From Luzula sylvatica (Eukaryota; Streptophyta; Magnoliopsida; Poales; Juncaceae), in the NCBI GenBank assembly GCA_946800325.1, contig OX326960.1, positions 35,493,629-35,557,628 on the forward strand: DNA of 64,000 nucleotides, written 5' to 3'. The notes under the pieces were generated by a model, which worked only from the letters and a program-made list of their open reading frames with translations, was not told the origin of the DNA and did not search any database. The position numbers and the translations under genes are program-made. Positions 12,543 to 26,820 of the stretch are shown piece after piece. Numbering within the stretch: position 1 is the first letter of the stretch; the number at the start of each line of letters is the position of its first letter.

Positions 12543-15500
12543 ACGTGTTTTTAGATCATTTGTATCGTATCTTTTAGTACATAACTTTTCACCAAATTTC
12601 AGAAACACTAAGGAAGTTTGTTTTTCTATTCAAAACAAGATTTTAACGCTTTGAGGAGTTCAAATAACGTGTTTTCAGATTATTTGTATCGTATCTTTTA
12701 CTACATAACTTTTCACCAAATTTCAGAAACACTAAGGAAGTTTGTTTTTCTATTCAAAACAAGATTTTAACGCTTTGAGGAGTTCAAATAACGTGTTTTT
12801 AGATCATTTGTATCGTATCTTTTAGTACATAACTTTTCACCAAATTTCACAAACACTAAGGAAATTTGTTTTTCGATTCAAAACAAGATTTTAAAGCTTT
12901 GAGGAGTTGAAATAACGTGTTTTTAGTTCATTTGTATCGTATGTTTTACTACATAACTTTTCACCAAATTTCACAAACACTAAGGAAGTTTGTTTTTCGA
13001 GTCAAAACAAGATTTTAACGCTTTGAGGAGTTCAAATAACGTGTTTTTAGATCATTTGTATCGTATCTTTTAGTACATAACGTTTCACCAAATTTCACAA
13101 ACACTAAGGAAGTTTGTTTTTCGATTCAAAACAAGATTTTAACGCTTTGAGGAGTTCAAATAACGTGTTTTTAGTTCATTTGTATCGTATGTTTTACTAC
13201 ATAATTTTTCACCAAATTTCACAAACACTAAGGAAGTTTGTTTTTCGAGTCAAAACAAGATTTTAACGCTTTGAGGAGTTCAAATAACGTGTTTTTAGAT
13301 CATTTGTATCGTATCTTTTAGTACATAACTTTTCACCAAATTTCACAAACACTAAGGAAGTTTGTTTTTCGATTCAAAACAAGATTTTAACGCTTTGAGG
13401 AGTTCAAATAACGTGTTTTTAGTTCATTTGTATCGTATGTTTTACTACATAACTTTTCGCCAAATTTCACAAACACTAAGGAAGTTTGTTTTTCGAGTCA
13501 AAACAAGATTTTAACGCTTTGAGGAGTTCAAATAACGTGTTTTTAGATCATTTGTATCGTATCTTTTAGTACATAACTTTTCCCCAAATTTCACAAACAC
13601 TAAGGAAGTTTGTTTTTCGATTCAAAACAAAATTTTAACGCTTTGAGGAGTTCAAATAACGTGTTTTTAGATCATTTGTATCGTATCTTTTACTACATAA
13701 CTTTTCACCAAATTTGACAAACACTAAGAAAGTTTGTTTTCGATTTCAAAACAAGATTTTAACGCTTTGAGGAGTTCAAATAACGTGTTTTCAGGTCATT
13801 TGTATCGTATCTTTTAGTACATAACTTTTCACCAAATTTCAGAAACACTAAGGAAGTTTGTTTTTCGATTCAAAACAAGATTTTAACGCTTTGAGGAGTT
13901 CAAATAACGTGTTTTTAGATCATTTGTATCGTATCGTTTAGTACATAACTTTTCACCAAATTTCACAAACACTAGGAAAGTTTGTTTTTCGTTTCAAAAC
14001 AAGATTTTAACGCTTTGAGGAGTTCAAATAACGTGTTTTTAGATCATTTGTACCGTATCTTTTACTACATAACTTTTCACCAAATTTGACAAACACTAAG
14101 AAAGTTTGTTTTTCGATTTCAAAACAAGATTTTAACGCTTTGAGGAGTTCAAATAACGTGTTTTCAGGTCATTTGTATCGTATCTTTTAGTACATAACTT
14201 TTCACCAAATTTCAGAAACACTAAGGAAGTTTGTTTTTCGATTCAAAACAAGATTTTAGCGCTTTGAGGAGTTCAAATAACGTGTTTTTAGATCATTTGT
14301 ATCGTATCTTTTAGTACATAACTTTTCACCAAATTTCACAAACACTAGGAAAGTTTGTTTTTCGTTTCAAAACAAGATTTTAACGCTTTGAGGAGTTCAA
14401 ATAACGTGTTTTTAGATCATTTGTATCGTATCTTTTAGTACATAACTTTTCACCAAATTTCAGAAACACTAAGGAAGTTTGTTTTTCTATTCAAAACAAG
14501 ATTTTAACGCTTTGAGGAGTTCAAATAACGTGTTTTCAGATTATTTGTATCGTATCTTTTACTACATAACTTTTCACCAAATTTCAGAAACACTAAGGAA
14601 GTTTGTTTTTCTATTCAAAACAAGATTTTAACGCTTTGAGGAGTTCAAATAACGTGTTTTTAGATCATTTGTATCGTATCTTTTAGTACATAACTTTTCA
14701 CCAAATTTCACAAACACTAAGGAAATTTGTTTTTCGATTCAAAACAAGATTTTAACGCTTTGAGGAGTTGAAATAACGTGTTTTTAGTTCATTTGTATCG
14801 TATGTTTTACTACATAACTTTTGACCAAATTTCACAAACACTAAGGAAGTTTGTTTTTCGAGTCAAAACAAGATTTTAACGCTTTGAGGAGTTCAAATAA
14901 CGTGTTTTTAGATCATTTGTATCGTATCTTTTAGTACATAACGTTTCACCAAATTTCACAAACACTAAGGAAGTTTGTTTTTCGATTCAAAACAAGATTT
15001 TAACGCTTTGAGGAGTTCAAATAACGTGTTTTTAGATCATTTGTATCGTATGTTTTACTACATAACTTTTCACCAAATTTCACAAACACTAAGGAAGTTT
15101 GTTTTTCGAGTCAAAACAAGATTTTAACGCTTTGAGGAGTTCAAATAACGTGTTTTTAGATCATTTGTATCGTATCTTTTAGTACATAACTTTTCAGCAA
15201 ATTTCACAAACACTAAGGAAGTTTGTTTTTCGATTCAAAACGAAATTTTAACGCTTTGAGGAGTTCAAATAACGTGTTTTTAGATCATTTGTATCGTATC
15301 TTTTACTACATAACTTTTCACCAAATTTCAGAAACACTAAGGAAGTTTGTTTTTCGATTCAAAACAAGATTTTAACGCTTTGAGGAGTTCAAATAACGTG
15401 TTTTTAGATCATTTGTATCGTATCTTTTAGAACATAACTTTTCACCAAATTTCACAAACACTAAGGAAGTTTGTTTTTCGATTTCAAAACAATATTTTAA

Positions 15501-17135
15501 CGCTTTGAGGAGTTCAAATAACGTGTTTTTAGATCATTTGTATCGTATCTTTTAGTACATAACTTTTCACCAAATTTCACAAACACTAGCAAAGTTTGTT
15601 TTTCGTTTCAAAACAAGATTTTAACGCTTTGAGGAGTTCAAATAACGTGTTTTTAGATCATTTGTATCGTATCTTTTACTACATAACTTTTCACCAAATT
15701 TGACAAACACTAAGAAAGTTTGTTTTTCGATTTCAAAACAAGATTTTAACGCTTTGAGGAGTTCAAATAACGTGTTTTCAGGTCATTTGTATCGTATCTT
15801 TTAGTACATAACTTTTCACCAAATTTCAGAAACACTAAGGAAGTTTGTTTTTCGATTCAAAACAAGATTTTAACGCTTTGAGGAGTTCAAATAACGTGTT
15901 TTTAGATCATTTGTATCGTATCTTTTAGTACATAACTTTTCACCAAATTTCACAAACACTAGGAAAATTTGTTTTTCGTTTCAAAACAAGATTTTAACGC
16001 TTTGAGGAGTTCAAATAACGTGTTTTTAGATCATTTGTATCGTATCTTTTAGTACATAACTTTTCACCAAATTTCACAAACACTAAGGAAGTTTGTTTTT
16101 CTATTCAAAACAAGATTTTAACGCTTTGAGGAGTTCAAATAACGTGTTTTTAGATCATTTGTATGGTATCTTTTAGTACATAACTTTTCACCAAATTTCA
16201 CAAACACTAAGGAAATTTGTTTTTCGATTCAAAACAAGATTTTAACGCTTTGAGGAGTTGAAATAACGTGTTTTTAGTTCATTTGTATCGTATGTTTTAC
16301 TACATAACTTTTCACCAAATTTGACAAACACTAAGAAAGTTTGTTTTTCGATTTCAAAACAAGATTTTAACGCTTTGAGGAGTTCAAATAACGTGTTTTC
16401 AGGTCATTTGTATCGTATCTTTTAGTACATAACTTTTCACCAAATTTCAGAAACACTAAGGAAGTTTGTTTTTCGATTCAAAACAATATTTTAACGCTTT
16501 GAGGAGTTCAAATAACGTGTTTTTAGATCATTTGTATCGTATCTTTTAGTACATAACTTTTCACCAAATTTCAGAAACACTAAGGAAGTTTGTTTTTCGA
16601 TTCAAAACAAGATTTTAACGCTTTGAGGAGTTCAAATAACGTGTTTTTAGATCATTTGTATCGTATCGTTTAGTACATAACTTTTCACCAAATTTCACAA
16701 ACACTAGGAAAATTTGTTTTTCGTTTCAAAACAAGATTTTAACGCTTTGAGGAGTTCAAATAACGTGTTTTTAGATCATTTGTATCGTATCTTTTACTAC
16801 ATAACTTTTCACCACATTTGACAAACACTAAGAAAGTTTGTTTTTCGATTTCAAAACAAGATTTTAACGCTTTGAGGAGTTCAAATAACGTGTTTTCAGG
16901 TCATTTGTATCGTATCTTTTAGTACATAACTTTTCACCAAATTTCAGAAACACTAAGGAAGTTTGTTTTTCGATTCAAAACAAGATTTTAACGCTTTGAG
17001 GAGTTCAAATAACGTGTTTTTAGATCATTTGTATCGTATCTTTTAGTACATAACTTTTCACCAAATTTCACAAACACTAGGAAAGTTTGTTTTTCGTTTC
17101 AAAACAAGATTTTAACGCTTTGAGGAGTTCAAATA
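12543..17135 (+). repeat. HOR unit, 37 monomers, copy 1
   Basis: The order is p q l b a b t b2 followed by a 29-monomer core, m h i n h i o p q l b a b c d e g h i j k l r i s n h i o. Five monomers are 125 bp, so 37 x 124 + 5 = 4593 bp. The 29-monomer core is also the last 29 monomers of the 41-mer at 1-5091, so the two unit types share a core and differ in the block before it. The first l monomer carries aaagctt in place of aacgctt, creating an AAGCTT site at 12894. Confidence 0.93.
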
Positions 17136-20100
17136 ACGTGTTTTTAGATCATTTGTATCGTATCTTTTAGTACATAACTTTTCACCAAATTTCAGAAACA
17201 CTAAGGAAGTTTGTTTTTCTATTCAAAACAAGATTTTAACGCTTTGAGGAGTTCAAATAACGTGTTTTCAGATTATTTGTATCGTATCTTTTACTACATA
17301 ACTTTTCACCAAATTTCAGAAACACTAAGGAAGTTTGTTTTTCTATTCAAAACAAGATTTTAACGCTTTGAGGAGTTCAAATAACGTGTTTTTAGATCAT
17401 TTGTATCGTATCTTTTAGTACATAACTTTTCACCAAATTTCACAAACACTAAGGAAATTTGTTTTTCGATTCAAAACAAGATTTTAAAGCTTTGAGGAGT
17501 TGAAATAACGTGTTTTTAGTTCATTTGTATCGTATGTTTTACTACATAACTTTTCACCAAATTTCACAAACACTAAGGAAGTTTGTTTTTCGAGTCAAAA
17601 CAAGATTTTAACGCTTTGAGGAGTTCAAATAACGTGTTTTTAGATCATTTGTATCGTATCTTTTAGTACATAACGTTTCACCAAATTTCACAAACACTAA
17701 GGAAGTTTGTTTTTCGATTCAAAACAAGATTTTAACGCTTTGAGGAGTTCAAATAACGTGTTTTTAGTTCATTTGTATCGTATGTTTTACTACATAATTT
17801 TTCACCAAATTTCACAAACACTAAGGAAGTTTGTTTTTCGAGTCAAAACAAGATTTTAACGCTTTGAGGAGTTCAAATAACGTGTTTTTAGATCATTTGT
17901 ATCGTATCTTTTAGTACATAACTTTTCACCAAATTTCACAAACACTAAGGAAGTTTGTTTTTCGATTCAAAACAAGATTTTAACGCTTTGAGGAGTTCAA
18001 ATAACGTGTTTTTAGTTCATTTGTATCGTATGTTTTACTACATAACTTTTCGCCAAATTTCACAAACACTAAGGAAGTTTGTTTTTCGAGTCAAAACAAG
18101 ATTTTAACGCTTTGAGGAGTTCAAATAACGTGTTTTTAGATCATTTGTATCGTATCTTTTAGTACATAACTTTTCCCCAAATTTCACAAACACTAAGGAA
18201 GTTTGTTTTTCGATTCAAAACAAAATTTTAACGCTTTGAGGAGTTCAAATAACGTGTTTTTAGATCATTTGTATCGTATCTTTTACTACATAACTTTTCA
18301 CCAAATTTGACAAACACTAAGAAAGTTTGTTTTCGATTTCAAAACAAGATTTTAACGCTTTGAGGAGTTCAAATAACGTGTTTTCAGGTCATTTGTATCG
18401 TATCTTTTAGTACATAACTTTTCACCAAATTTCAGAAACACTAAGGAAGTTTGTTTTTCGATTCAAAACAAGATTTTAACGCTTTGAGGAGTTCAAATAA
18501 CGTGTTTTTAGATCATTTGTATCGTATCGTTTAGTACATAACTTTTCACCAAATTTCACAAACACTAGGAAAGTTTGTTTTTCGTTTCAAAACAAGATTT
18601 TAACGCTTTGAGGAGTTCAAATAACGTGTTTTTAGATCATTTGTACCGTATCTTTTACTACATAACTTTTCACCAAATTTGACAAACACTAAGAAAGTTT
18701 GTTTTTCGATTTCAAAACAAGATTTTAACGCTTTGAGGAGTTCAAATAACGTGTTTTCAGGTCATTTGTATCGTATCTTTTAGTACATAACTTTTCACCA
18801 AATTTCAGAAACACTAAGGAAGTTTGTTTTTCGATTCAAAACAAGATTTTAGCGCTTTGAGGAGTTCAAATAACGTGTTTTTAGATCATTTGTATCGTAT
18901 CTTTTAGTACATAACTTTTCACCAAATTTCACAAACACTAGGAAAGTTTGTTTTTCGTTTCAAAACAAGATTTTAACGCTTTGAGGAGTTCAAATAACGT
19001 GTTTTTAGATCATTTGTATCGTATCTTTTAGTACATAACTTTTCACCAAATTTCAGAAACACTAAGGAAGTTTGTTTTTCTATTCAAAACAAGATTTTAA
19101 CGCTTTGAGGAGTTCAAATAACGTGTTTTCAGATTATTTGTATCGTATCTTTTACTACATAACTTTTCACCAAATTTCAGAAACACTAAGGAAGTTTGTT
19201 TTTCTATTCAAAACAAGATTTTAACGCTTTGAGGAGTTCAAATAACGTGTTTTTAGATCATTTGTATCGTATCTTTTAGTACATAACTTTTCACCAAATT
19301 TCACAAACACTAAGGAAATTTGTTTTTCGATTCAAAACAAGATTTTAACGCTTTGAGGAGTTGAAATAACGTGTTTTTAGTTCATTTGTATCGTATGTTT
19401 TACTACATAACTTTTGACCAAATTTCACAAACACTAAGGAAGTTTGTTTTTCGAGTCAAAACAAGATTTTAACGCTTTGAGGAGTTCAAATAACGTGTTT
19501 TTAGATCATTTGTATCGTATCTTTTAGTACATAACGTTTCACCAAATTTCACAAACACTAAGGAAGTTTGTTTTTCGATTCAAAACAAGATTTTAACGCT
19601 TTGAGGAGTTCAAATAACGTGTTTTTAGATCATTTGTATCGTATGTTTTACTACATAACTTTTCACCAAATTTCACAAACACTAAGGAAGTTTGTTTTTC
19701 GAGTCAAAACAAGATTTTAACGCTTTGAGGAGTTCAAATAACGTGTTTTTAGATCATTTGTATCGTATCTTTTAGTACATAACTTTTCAGCAAATTTCAC
19801 AAACACTAAGGAAGTTTGTTTTTCGATTCAAAACGAAATTTTAACGCTTTGAGGAGTTCAAATAACGTGTTTTTAGATCATTTGTATCGTATCTTTTACT
19901 ACATAACTTTTCACCAAATTTCAGAAACACTAAGGAAGTTTGTTTTTCGATTCAAAACAAGATTTTAACGCTTTGAGGAGTTCAAATAACGTGTTTTTAG
20001 ATCATTTGTATCGTATCTTTTAGAACATAACTTTTCACCAAATTTCACAAACACTAAGGAAGTTTGTTTTTCGATTTCAAAACAATATTTTAACGCTTTG

Positions 20101-21728
20101 AGGAGTTCAAATAACGTGTTTTTAGATCATTTGTATCGTATCTTTTAGTACATAACTTTTCACCAAATTTCACAAACACTAGCAAAGTTTGTTTTTCGTT
20201 TCAAAACAAGATTTTAACGCTTTGAGGAGTTCAAATAACGTGTTTTTAGATCATTTGTATCGTATCTTTTACTACATAACTTTTCACCAAATTTGACAAA
20301 CACTAAGAAAGTTTGTTTTTCGATTTCAAAACAAGATTTTAACGCTTTGAGGAGTTCAAATAACGTGTTTTCAGGTCATTTGTATCGTATCTTTTAGTAC
20401 ATAACTTTTCACCAAATTTCAGAAACACTAAGGAAGTTTGTTTTTCGATTCAAAACAAGATTTTAACGCTTTGAGGAGTTCAAATAACGTGTTTTTAGAT
20501 CATTTGTATCGTATCTTTTAGTACATAACTTTTCACCAAATTTCACAAACACTAGGAAAATTTGTTTTTCGTTTCAAAACAAGATTTTAACGCTTTGAGG
20601 AGTTCAAATAACGTGTTTTTAGATCATTTGTATCGTATCTTTTAGTACATAACTTTTCACCAAATTTCACAAACACTAAGGAAGTTTGTTTTTCTATTCA
20701 AAACAAGATTTTAACGCTTTGAGGAGTTCAAATAACGTGTTTTTAGATCATTTGTATGGTATCTTTTAGTACATAACTTTTCACCAAATTTCACAAACAC
20801 TAAGGAAATTTGTTTTTCGATTCAAAACAAGATTTTAACGCTTTGAGGAGTTGAAATAACGTGTTTTTAGTTCATTTGTATCGTATGTTTTACTACATAA
20901 CTTTTCACCAAATTTGACAAACACTAAGAAAGTTTGTTTTTCGATTTCAAAACAAGATTTTAACGCTTTGAGGAGTTCAAATAACGTGTTTTCAGGTCAT
21001 TTGTATCGTATCTTTTAGTACATAACTTTTCACCAAATTTCAGAAACACTAAGGAAGTTTGTTTTTCGATTCAAAACAATATTTTAACGCTTTGAGGAGT
21101 TCAAATAACGTGTTTTTAGATCATTTGTATCGTATCTTTTAGTACATAACTTTTCACCAAATTTCAGAAACACTAAGGAAGTTTGTTTTTCGATTCAAAA
21201 CAAGATTTTAACGCTTTGAGGAGTTCAAATAACGTGTTTTTAGATCATTTGTATCGTATCGTTTAGTACATAACTTTTCACCAAATTTCACAAACACTAG
21301 GAAAATTTGTTTTTCGTTTCAAAACAAGATTTTAACGCTTTGAGGAGTTCAAATAACGTGTTTTTAGATCATTTGTATCGTATCTTTTACTACATAACTT
21401 TTCACCACATTTGACAAACACTAAGAAAGTTTGTTTTTCGATTTCAAAACAAGATTTTAACGCTTTGAGGAGTTCAAATAACGTGTTTTCAGGTCATTTG
21501 TATCGTATCTTTTAGTACATAACTTTTCACCAAATTTCAGAAACACTAAGGAAGTTTGTTTTTCGATTCAAATCAAGATTTTAACGCTTTGAGGAGTTCA
21601 AATAACGTGTTTTTAGATCATTTGTATCGTATCTTTTAGTACATAACTTTTCACCAAATTTCACAAACACTAGGAAAGTTTGTTTTTCGTTTCAAAACAA
21701 GATTTTAACGCTTTGAGGAGTTCAAATA
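17136..21728 (+). repeat. HOR unit, 37 monomers, copy 2
   Basis: The order and 4593-bp length match 12543-17135. The AAGCTT marker recurs at 17487, exactly 4593 bp after the first. The one difference I noticed is near the end, where the last i monomer has caaatcaag here (about 21570) and caaaacaag in copy 1 (about 16978). Confidence 0.93.
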
Positions 21729-24700
21729 ACGTGTTTTTAGATCATTTGTATCGTATCTTTTGGTACATAACTTTTCACCAAATTTCAGAAACACTAAGGA
21801 AGTTTGTTTTTCTATTCAAAACAAGATTTTAACGCTTTGAGGAGTTCAAATAACGTGTTTTCAGATTATTTGTATCGTATCTTTTACTACATAACTTTTC
21901 ACCAAATTTCAGAAACACTAAGGAAGTTTGTTTTTCTATTCAAAACAAGATTTTAACGCTTTGAGGAGTTCAAATAACGTGTTTTTAGATCATTTGTATC
22001 GTATCTTTTAGTACATAACTTTTCACCAAATTTCACAAACACTAAGGAAATTTGTTTTTCGATTCAAAACAAGATTTTAACGCTTTGAGGAGTTGAAATA
22101 ACGTGTTTTTAGTTCATTTGTATCGTATGTTTTACTACATAAATTTTCACCAAATTTCACAAACACTAAGGAAGTTTGTTTTTCGAGTCAAAACAAGATT
22201 TTAACGCTTTGAGGAGTTCAAATAACGTGTTTTTAGATCATTTGTATCGTATCTTTTAGTACATAACGTTTCACCAAATTTCACAAACACTAAGGAAGTT
22301 TGTTTTTCGATTCAAAACAAGATTTTAACGCTTTGAGGAGTTCAAATAACGTGTTTTTAGTTCATTTGTATCGTATGTTTTACTACATAACTTTTCACCA
22401 AATTTCACAAACACTAAGGAAGTTTGTTTTTCGAGTCAAAACAAGATTTTAACGCTTTGAGGAGTTCAAATAACGTGTTTTTAGATCATTTGTATCGTAT
22501 CTTTTAGTACATAACTTTTCACCAAATTTCACAAACACTAAGGAAGTTTGTTTTTCGATTCAAAACAAGATTTTAACGCTTTGAGGAGTTCAAATAACGT
22601 GTTTTTAGTTCATTTGTATCGTATGTTTTACTACATAACTTTTCGCCAAATTTCACAAACACTAAGGAAGTTTGTTTTTCGAGTCAAAACAAGATTTTAA
22701 CGCTTTGAGGAGTTCAAATAACGTGTTTTTAGATCATTTGTATCGTATCTTTTAGTACATAACTTTTCACCAAATTTCACAAACACTAAGGAAGTTTGTT
22801 TTTCGATTCAAAACAAAATTTTAACGCTTTGAGGAGTTCAAATAACGTGTTTTTAGATCATTTGTATCGTATCTTTTACTACATAACTTTTCACCAAATT
22901 TGACAAACACTAAGAATGTTTGTTTTTCGATTTCAAAACAAGATTTTAACGCTTTGAGGAGTTCAAATAACGTGTTTTCAGGTCATTTGTATCGTATCTT
23001 TTAGTACATAACTTTTCACCAAATTTCAGAAACACTAAGGAAGTTTGTTTTTCGATTCAAAACAAAATTTTAACGCTTTGAGGAGTTCAAATAACGTGTT
23101 TTTAGATCATTTGTATCGTATCTTTTACTATATAACTTTTCACCAAATTTGACAAACACTAAGAAAGTTTGTTTTTCGATTTCAAAACAAGATTTTAACG
23201 CTTTGAGGAGTTCAAATAACGTGTTTTCAGGTCATTTGTATCGTATCTTTTAGTACATAACTTTTCACCAAATTTCAGAAACACTAAGGAAGTTTGTTTT
23301 TCGATTCAAAACAAGATTTTAACGCTTTGAGGAGTTCAAATAACGTGTTTTTAGATCATTTGTATCGTATCTTTTACTACATAACTTTTCACCAAATTTG
23401 ACAAACACTAAGAAAGTTTGTTTTTCGATTTCAAAACAAGATTTTAACGCTTTGAGGAGTTCAAATAACGTGTTTTCAGGTCATTTGTATCGTATCTTTT
23501 AGTACATAACTTTTCACCAAATTTCACAAACACTAAGGAAGTTTGTTTTTCGAGTCAAAACAAGATTTTAACGCTTTGAGGAGTTCAAATAACGTGTTTT
23601 TAGATCATTTGTATCGTATCGTTTAGTACATAACTTTTCACCAAATTTCACAAACACTAGGAAAGTTTGTTTTTCGTTTCAAAACAAGATTTTAACGCTT
23701 TGAGGAGTTCAAATAACGTGTTTTTAGATCATTTGTACCGTATCTTTTACTACATAACTTTTCACCAAATTTGACAAACACTAAGAAAGTTTGTTTTTCG
23801 ATTTCAAAACAAGATTTTAACGCTTTGAGGAGTTCAAATAACGTGTTTTCAGGTCATTTGTATCGTATCTTTTAGTACATAACTTTTCACCAAATTTCAG
23901 AAACACTAAGGAAGTTTGTTTTTCGATTCAAAACAAGATTTTAGCGCTTTGAGGAGTTCAAATAACGTGTTTTTAGATCATTTGTATCGTATCTTTTAGT
24001 ACATAACTTTTCACCAAATTTCACAAACACTAGGAAAGTTTGTTTTTCGTTTCAAAACAAGATTTTAACGCTTTGAGGAGTTCAAATAACGTGTTTTTAG
24101 ATCATTTGTATCGTATCTTTTAGTACATAACTTTTCACCAAATTTCAGAAACACTAAGGAAGTTTGTTTTTCTATTCAAAACAAGATTTTAACGCTTTGA
24201 GGAGTTCAAATAACGTGTTTTCAGATTATTTGTATCGTATCTTTTACTACATAACTTTTCACCAAATTTCAGAAACACTAAGGAAGTTTGTTTTTCTATT
24301 CAAAACAAGATTTTAACGCTTTGAGGAGTTCAAATAACGTGTTTTTAGATCATTTGTATCGTATCTTTTAGTACATAACTTTTCACCAAATTTCACAAAC
24401 ACTAAGGAAATTTGTTTTTCGATTCAAAACAAGATTTTAACGCTTTGAGGAGTTGAAATAACGTGTTTTTAGTTCATTTGTATCGTATGTTTTACTACAT
24501 AACTTTTGACCAAATTTCACAAACACTAAGGAAGTTTGTTTTTCGAGTCAAAACAAGATTTTAACGCTTTGAGGAGTTCAAATAACGTGTTTTTAGATCA
24601 TTTGTATCGTATCTTTTAGTACATAACGTTTCACCAAATTTCACAAACACTAAGGAAGTTTGTTTTTCGATTCAAAACAAGATTTTAACGCTTTGAGGAG

Positions 24701-26820
24701 TTCAAATAACGTGTTTTTAAATCATTTGTATCGTATGTTTTACTACATAACTTTTCACCAAATTTCACAAACACTAAGGAAGTTTGTTTTTCGAGTCAAA
24801 ACAAGATTTTAACGCTTTGAGGAGTTCAAATAACGTGTTTTTAGATCATTTGTATCGTATCTTTTAGTACATAACTTTTCAGCAAATTTCACAAACACTA
24901 AGGAAGTTTGTTTTTCGATTCAAAACGAAATTTTAACGCTTTGAGGAGTTCAAATAACGTGTTTTTAGATCATTTGTATCGTATCTTTTACTACATAACT
25001 TTTCACCAAATTTCAGAAACACTAAGGAAGTTTGTTTTTCGATTCAAAACAAGATTTTAACGCTTTGAGGAGTTCAAATAACGTGTTTTTAGATCATTTG
25101 TATCGTATCTTTTAGAACATAACTTTTCACCAAATTTCACAAACACTAAGGAAGTTTGTTTTTCGATTTCAAAACAATATTTTAACGCTTTGAGGAGTTC
25201 AAATAACGTGTTTTTAGATCATTTGTATCGTATCTTTTAGTACATAACTTTTCACCAAATTTCACAAACACTAGCAAAGTTTGTTTTTCGTTTCAAAACA
25301 AGATTTTAACGCTTTGAGGAGTTCAAATAACGTGTTTTTAGATCATTTGTATCGTATCTTTTACTACATAACTTTTCACCAAATTTGACAAACACTAAGA
25401 AAGTTTGTTTTTCGATTTCAAAACAAGATTTTAACGCTTTGAGGAGTTCAAATAACGTGTTTTCAGGTCATTTGTATCGTATCTTTTAGTACATAACTTT
25501 TCACCAAATTTCAGAAACACTAAGGAAGTTTGTTTTTCGATTCAAAACAAGATTTTAACGCTTTGAGGAGTTCAAATAACGTGTTTTTAGATCATTTGTA
25601 TCGTATCTTTTAGTACATAACTTTTCACGAAATTTCACAAACACTAGGAAAATTTGTTTTTCGTTTCAAAACAAGATTTTAACGCTTTGAGGAGTTCAAA
25701 TAACGTGTTTTTAGATCATTTGTATCGTATCTTTTAGTACATAACTTTTCACCAAATTTCACAAACACTAAGGAAGTTTGTTTTTCTATTCAAAACAAGA
25801 TTTTAACGCTTTGAGGAGTTCAAATAACGTGTTTTTAGATCATTTGTATGGTATCTTTTAGTACATAACTTTTCACCAAATTTCACAAACACTAAGGAAA
25901 TTTGTTTTTCGATTCAAAACAAGATTTTAACGCTTTGAGGAGTTGAAATAACGTGTTTTTAGTTCATTTGTATTGTATGTTTTACTACATAACTTTTCAC
26001 CAAATTTGACAAACACTAAGAAAGTTTGTTTTTCGATTTCAAAACAAGATTTTAACGCTTTGAGGAGTTCAAATAACGTGTTTTCAGGTCATTTGTATCG
26101 TATCTTTTAGTACATAACTTTTCACCAAATTTCAGAAACACTAAGGAAGTTTGTTTTTCGATTCAAAACAATATTTTAACGCTTTGAGGAGTTCAAATAA
26201 CGTGTTTTTAGATCATTTGTATCGTATCTTTTAGTACATAACTTTTCACCAAATTTCAGAAACACTAAGGAAGTTTGTTTTTCGATTCAAAACAAGATTT
26301 TAACGCTTTGAGGAGTTCAAATAACGTGTTTTTAGATCATTTGTATCGTATCGTTTAGTACATAACTTTTCACCAAATTTCACAAACACTAGGAAAATTT
26401 GTTTTTCGTTTCAAAACAAGATTTTAACGCTTTGAGGAGTTCAAATAACGTGTTTTTAGATCATTTGTATCGTATCTTTTACTACATAACTTTTCACCAC
26501 ATTTGACAAACACTAAGAAAGTTTGTTTTTCGATTTCAAAACAAGATTTTAACGCTTTGAGGAGTTCAAATAACGTGTTTTCAGGTCATTTGTATCGTAT
26601 CTTTTAGTACATAACTTTTCACCAAATTTCAGAAACACTAAGGAAGTTTGTTTTTCGATTCAAATCAAGATTTTAACGCTTTGAGGAGTTCAAATAACGT
26701 GTTTTTAGATCATTTGTATCGTATCTTTTAGTACATAACTTTTCACCAAATTTCACAAACACTAGGAAAGTTTGTTTTTCGTTTCAAAACAAGATTTTAA
26801 CGCTTTGAGGAGTTCAAATA
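21729..26820 (+). repeat. Expanded HOR unit, 41 monomers (37 + 4)
   Basis: The order is p q l b a b t b2 m h i h i h u n h i o p q l b a b c d e g h i j k l r i s n h i o. Relative to the 37-mer, four monomers (h i h u) are inserted before n. The length is 5092 bp with eight 125-bp monomers. The opening p monomer carries tttggtac, a marker that recurs in the p monomers at 26821, 37258, 48437 and 57999. The m monomer has caccaaa in place of ccccaaa. Confidence 0.92.
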
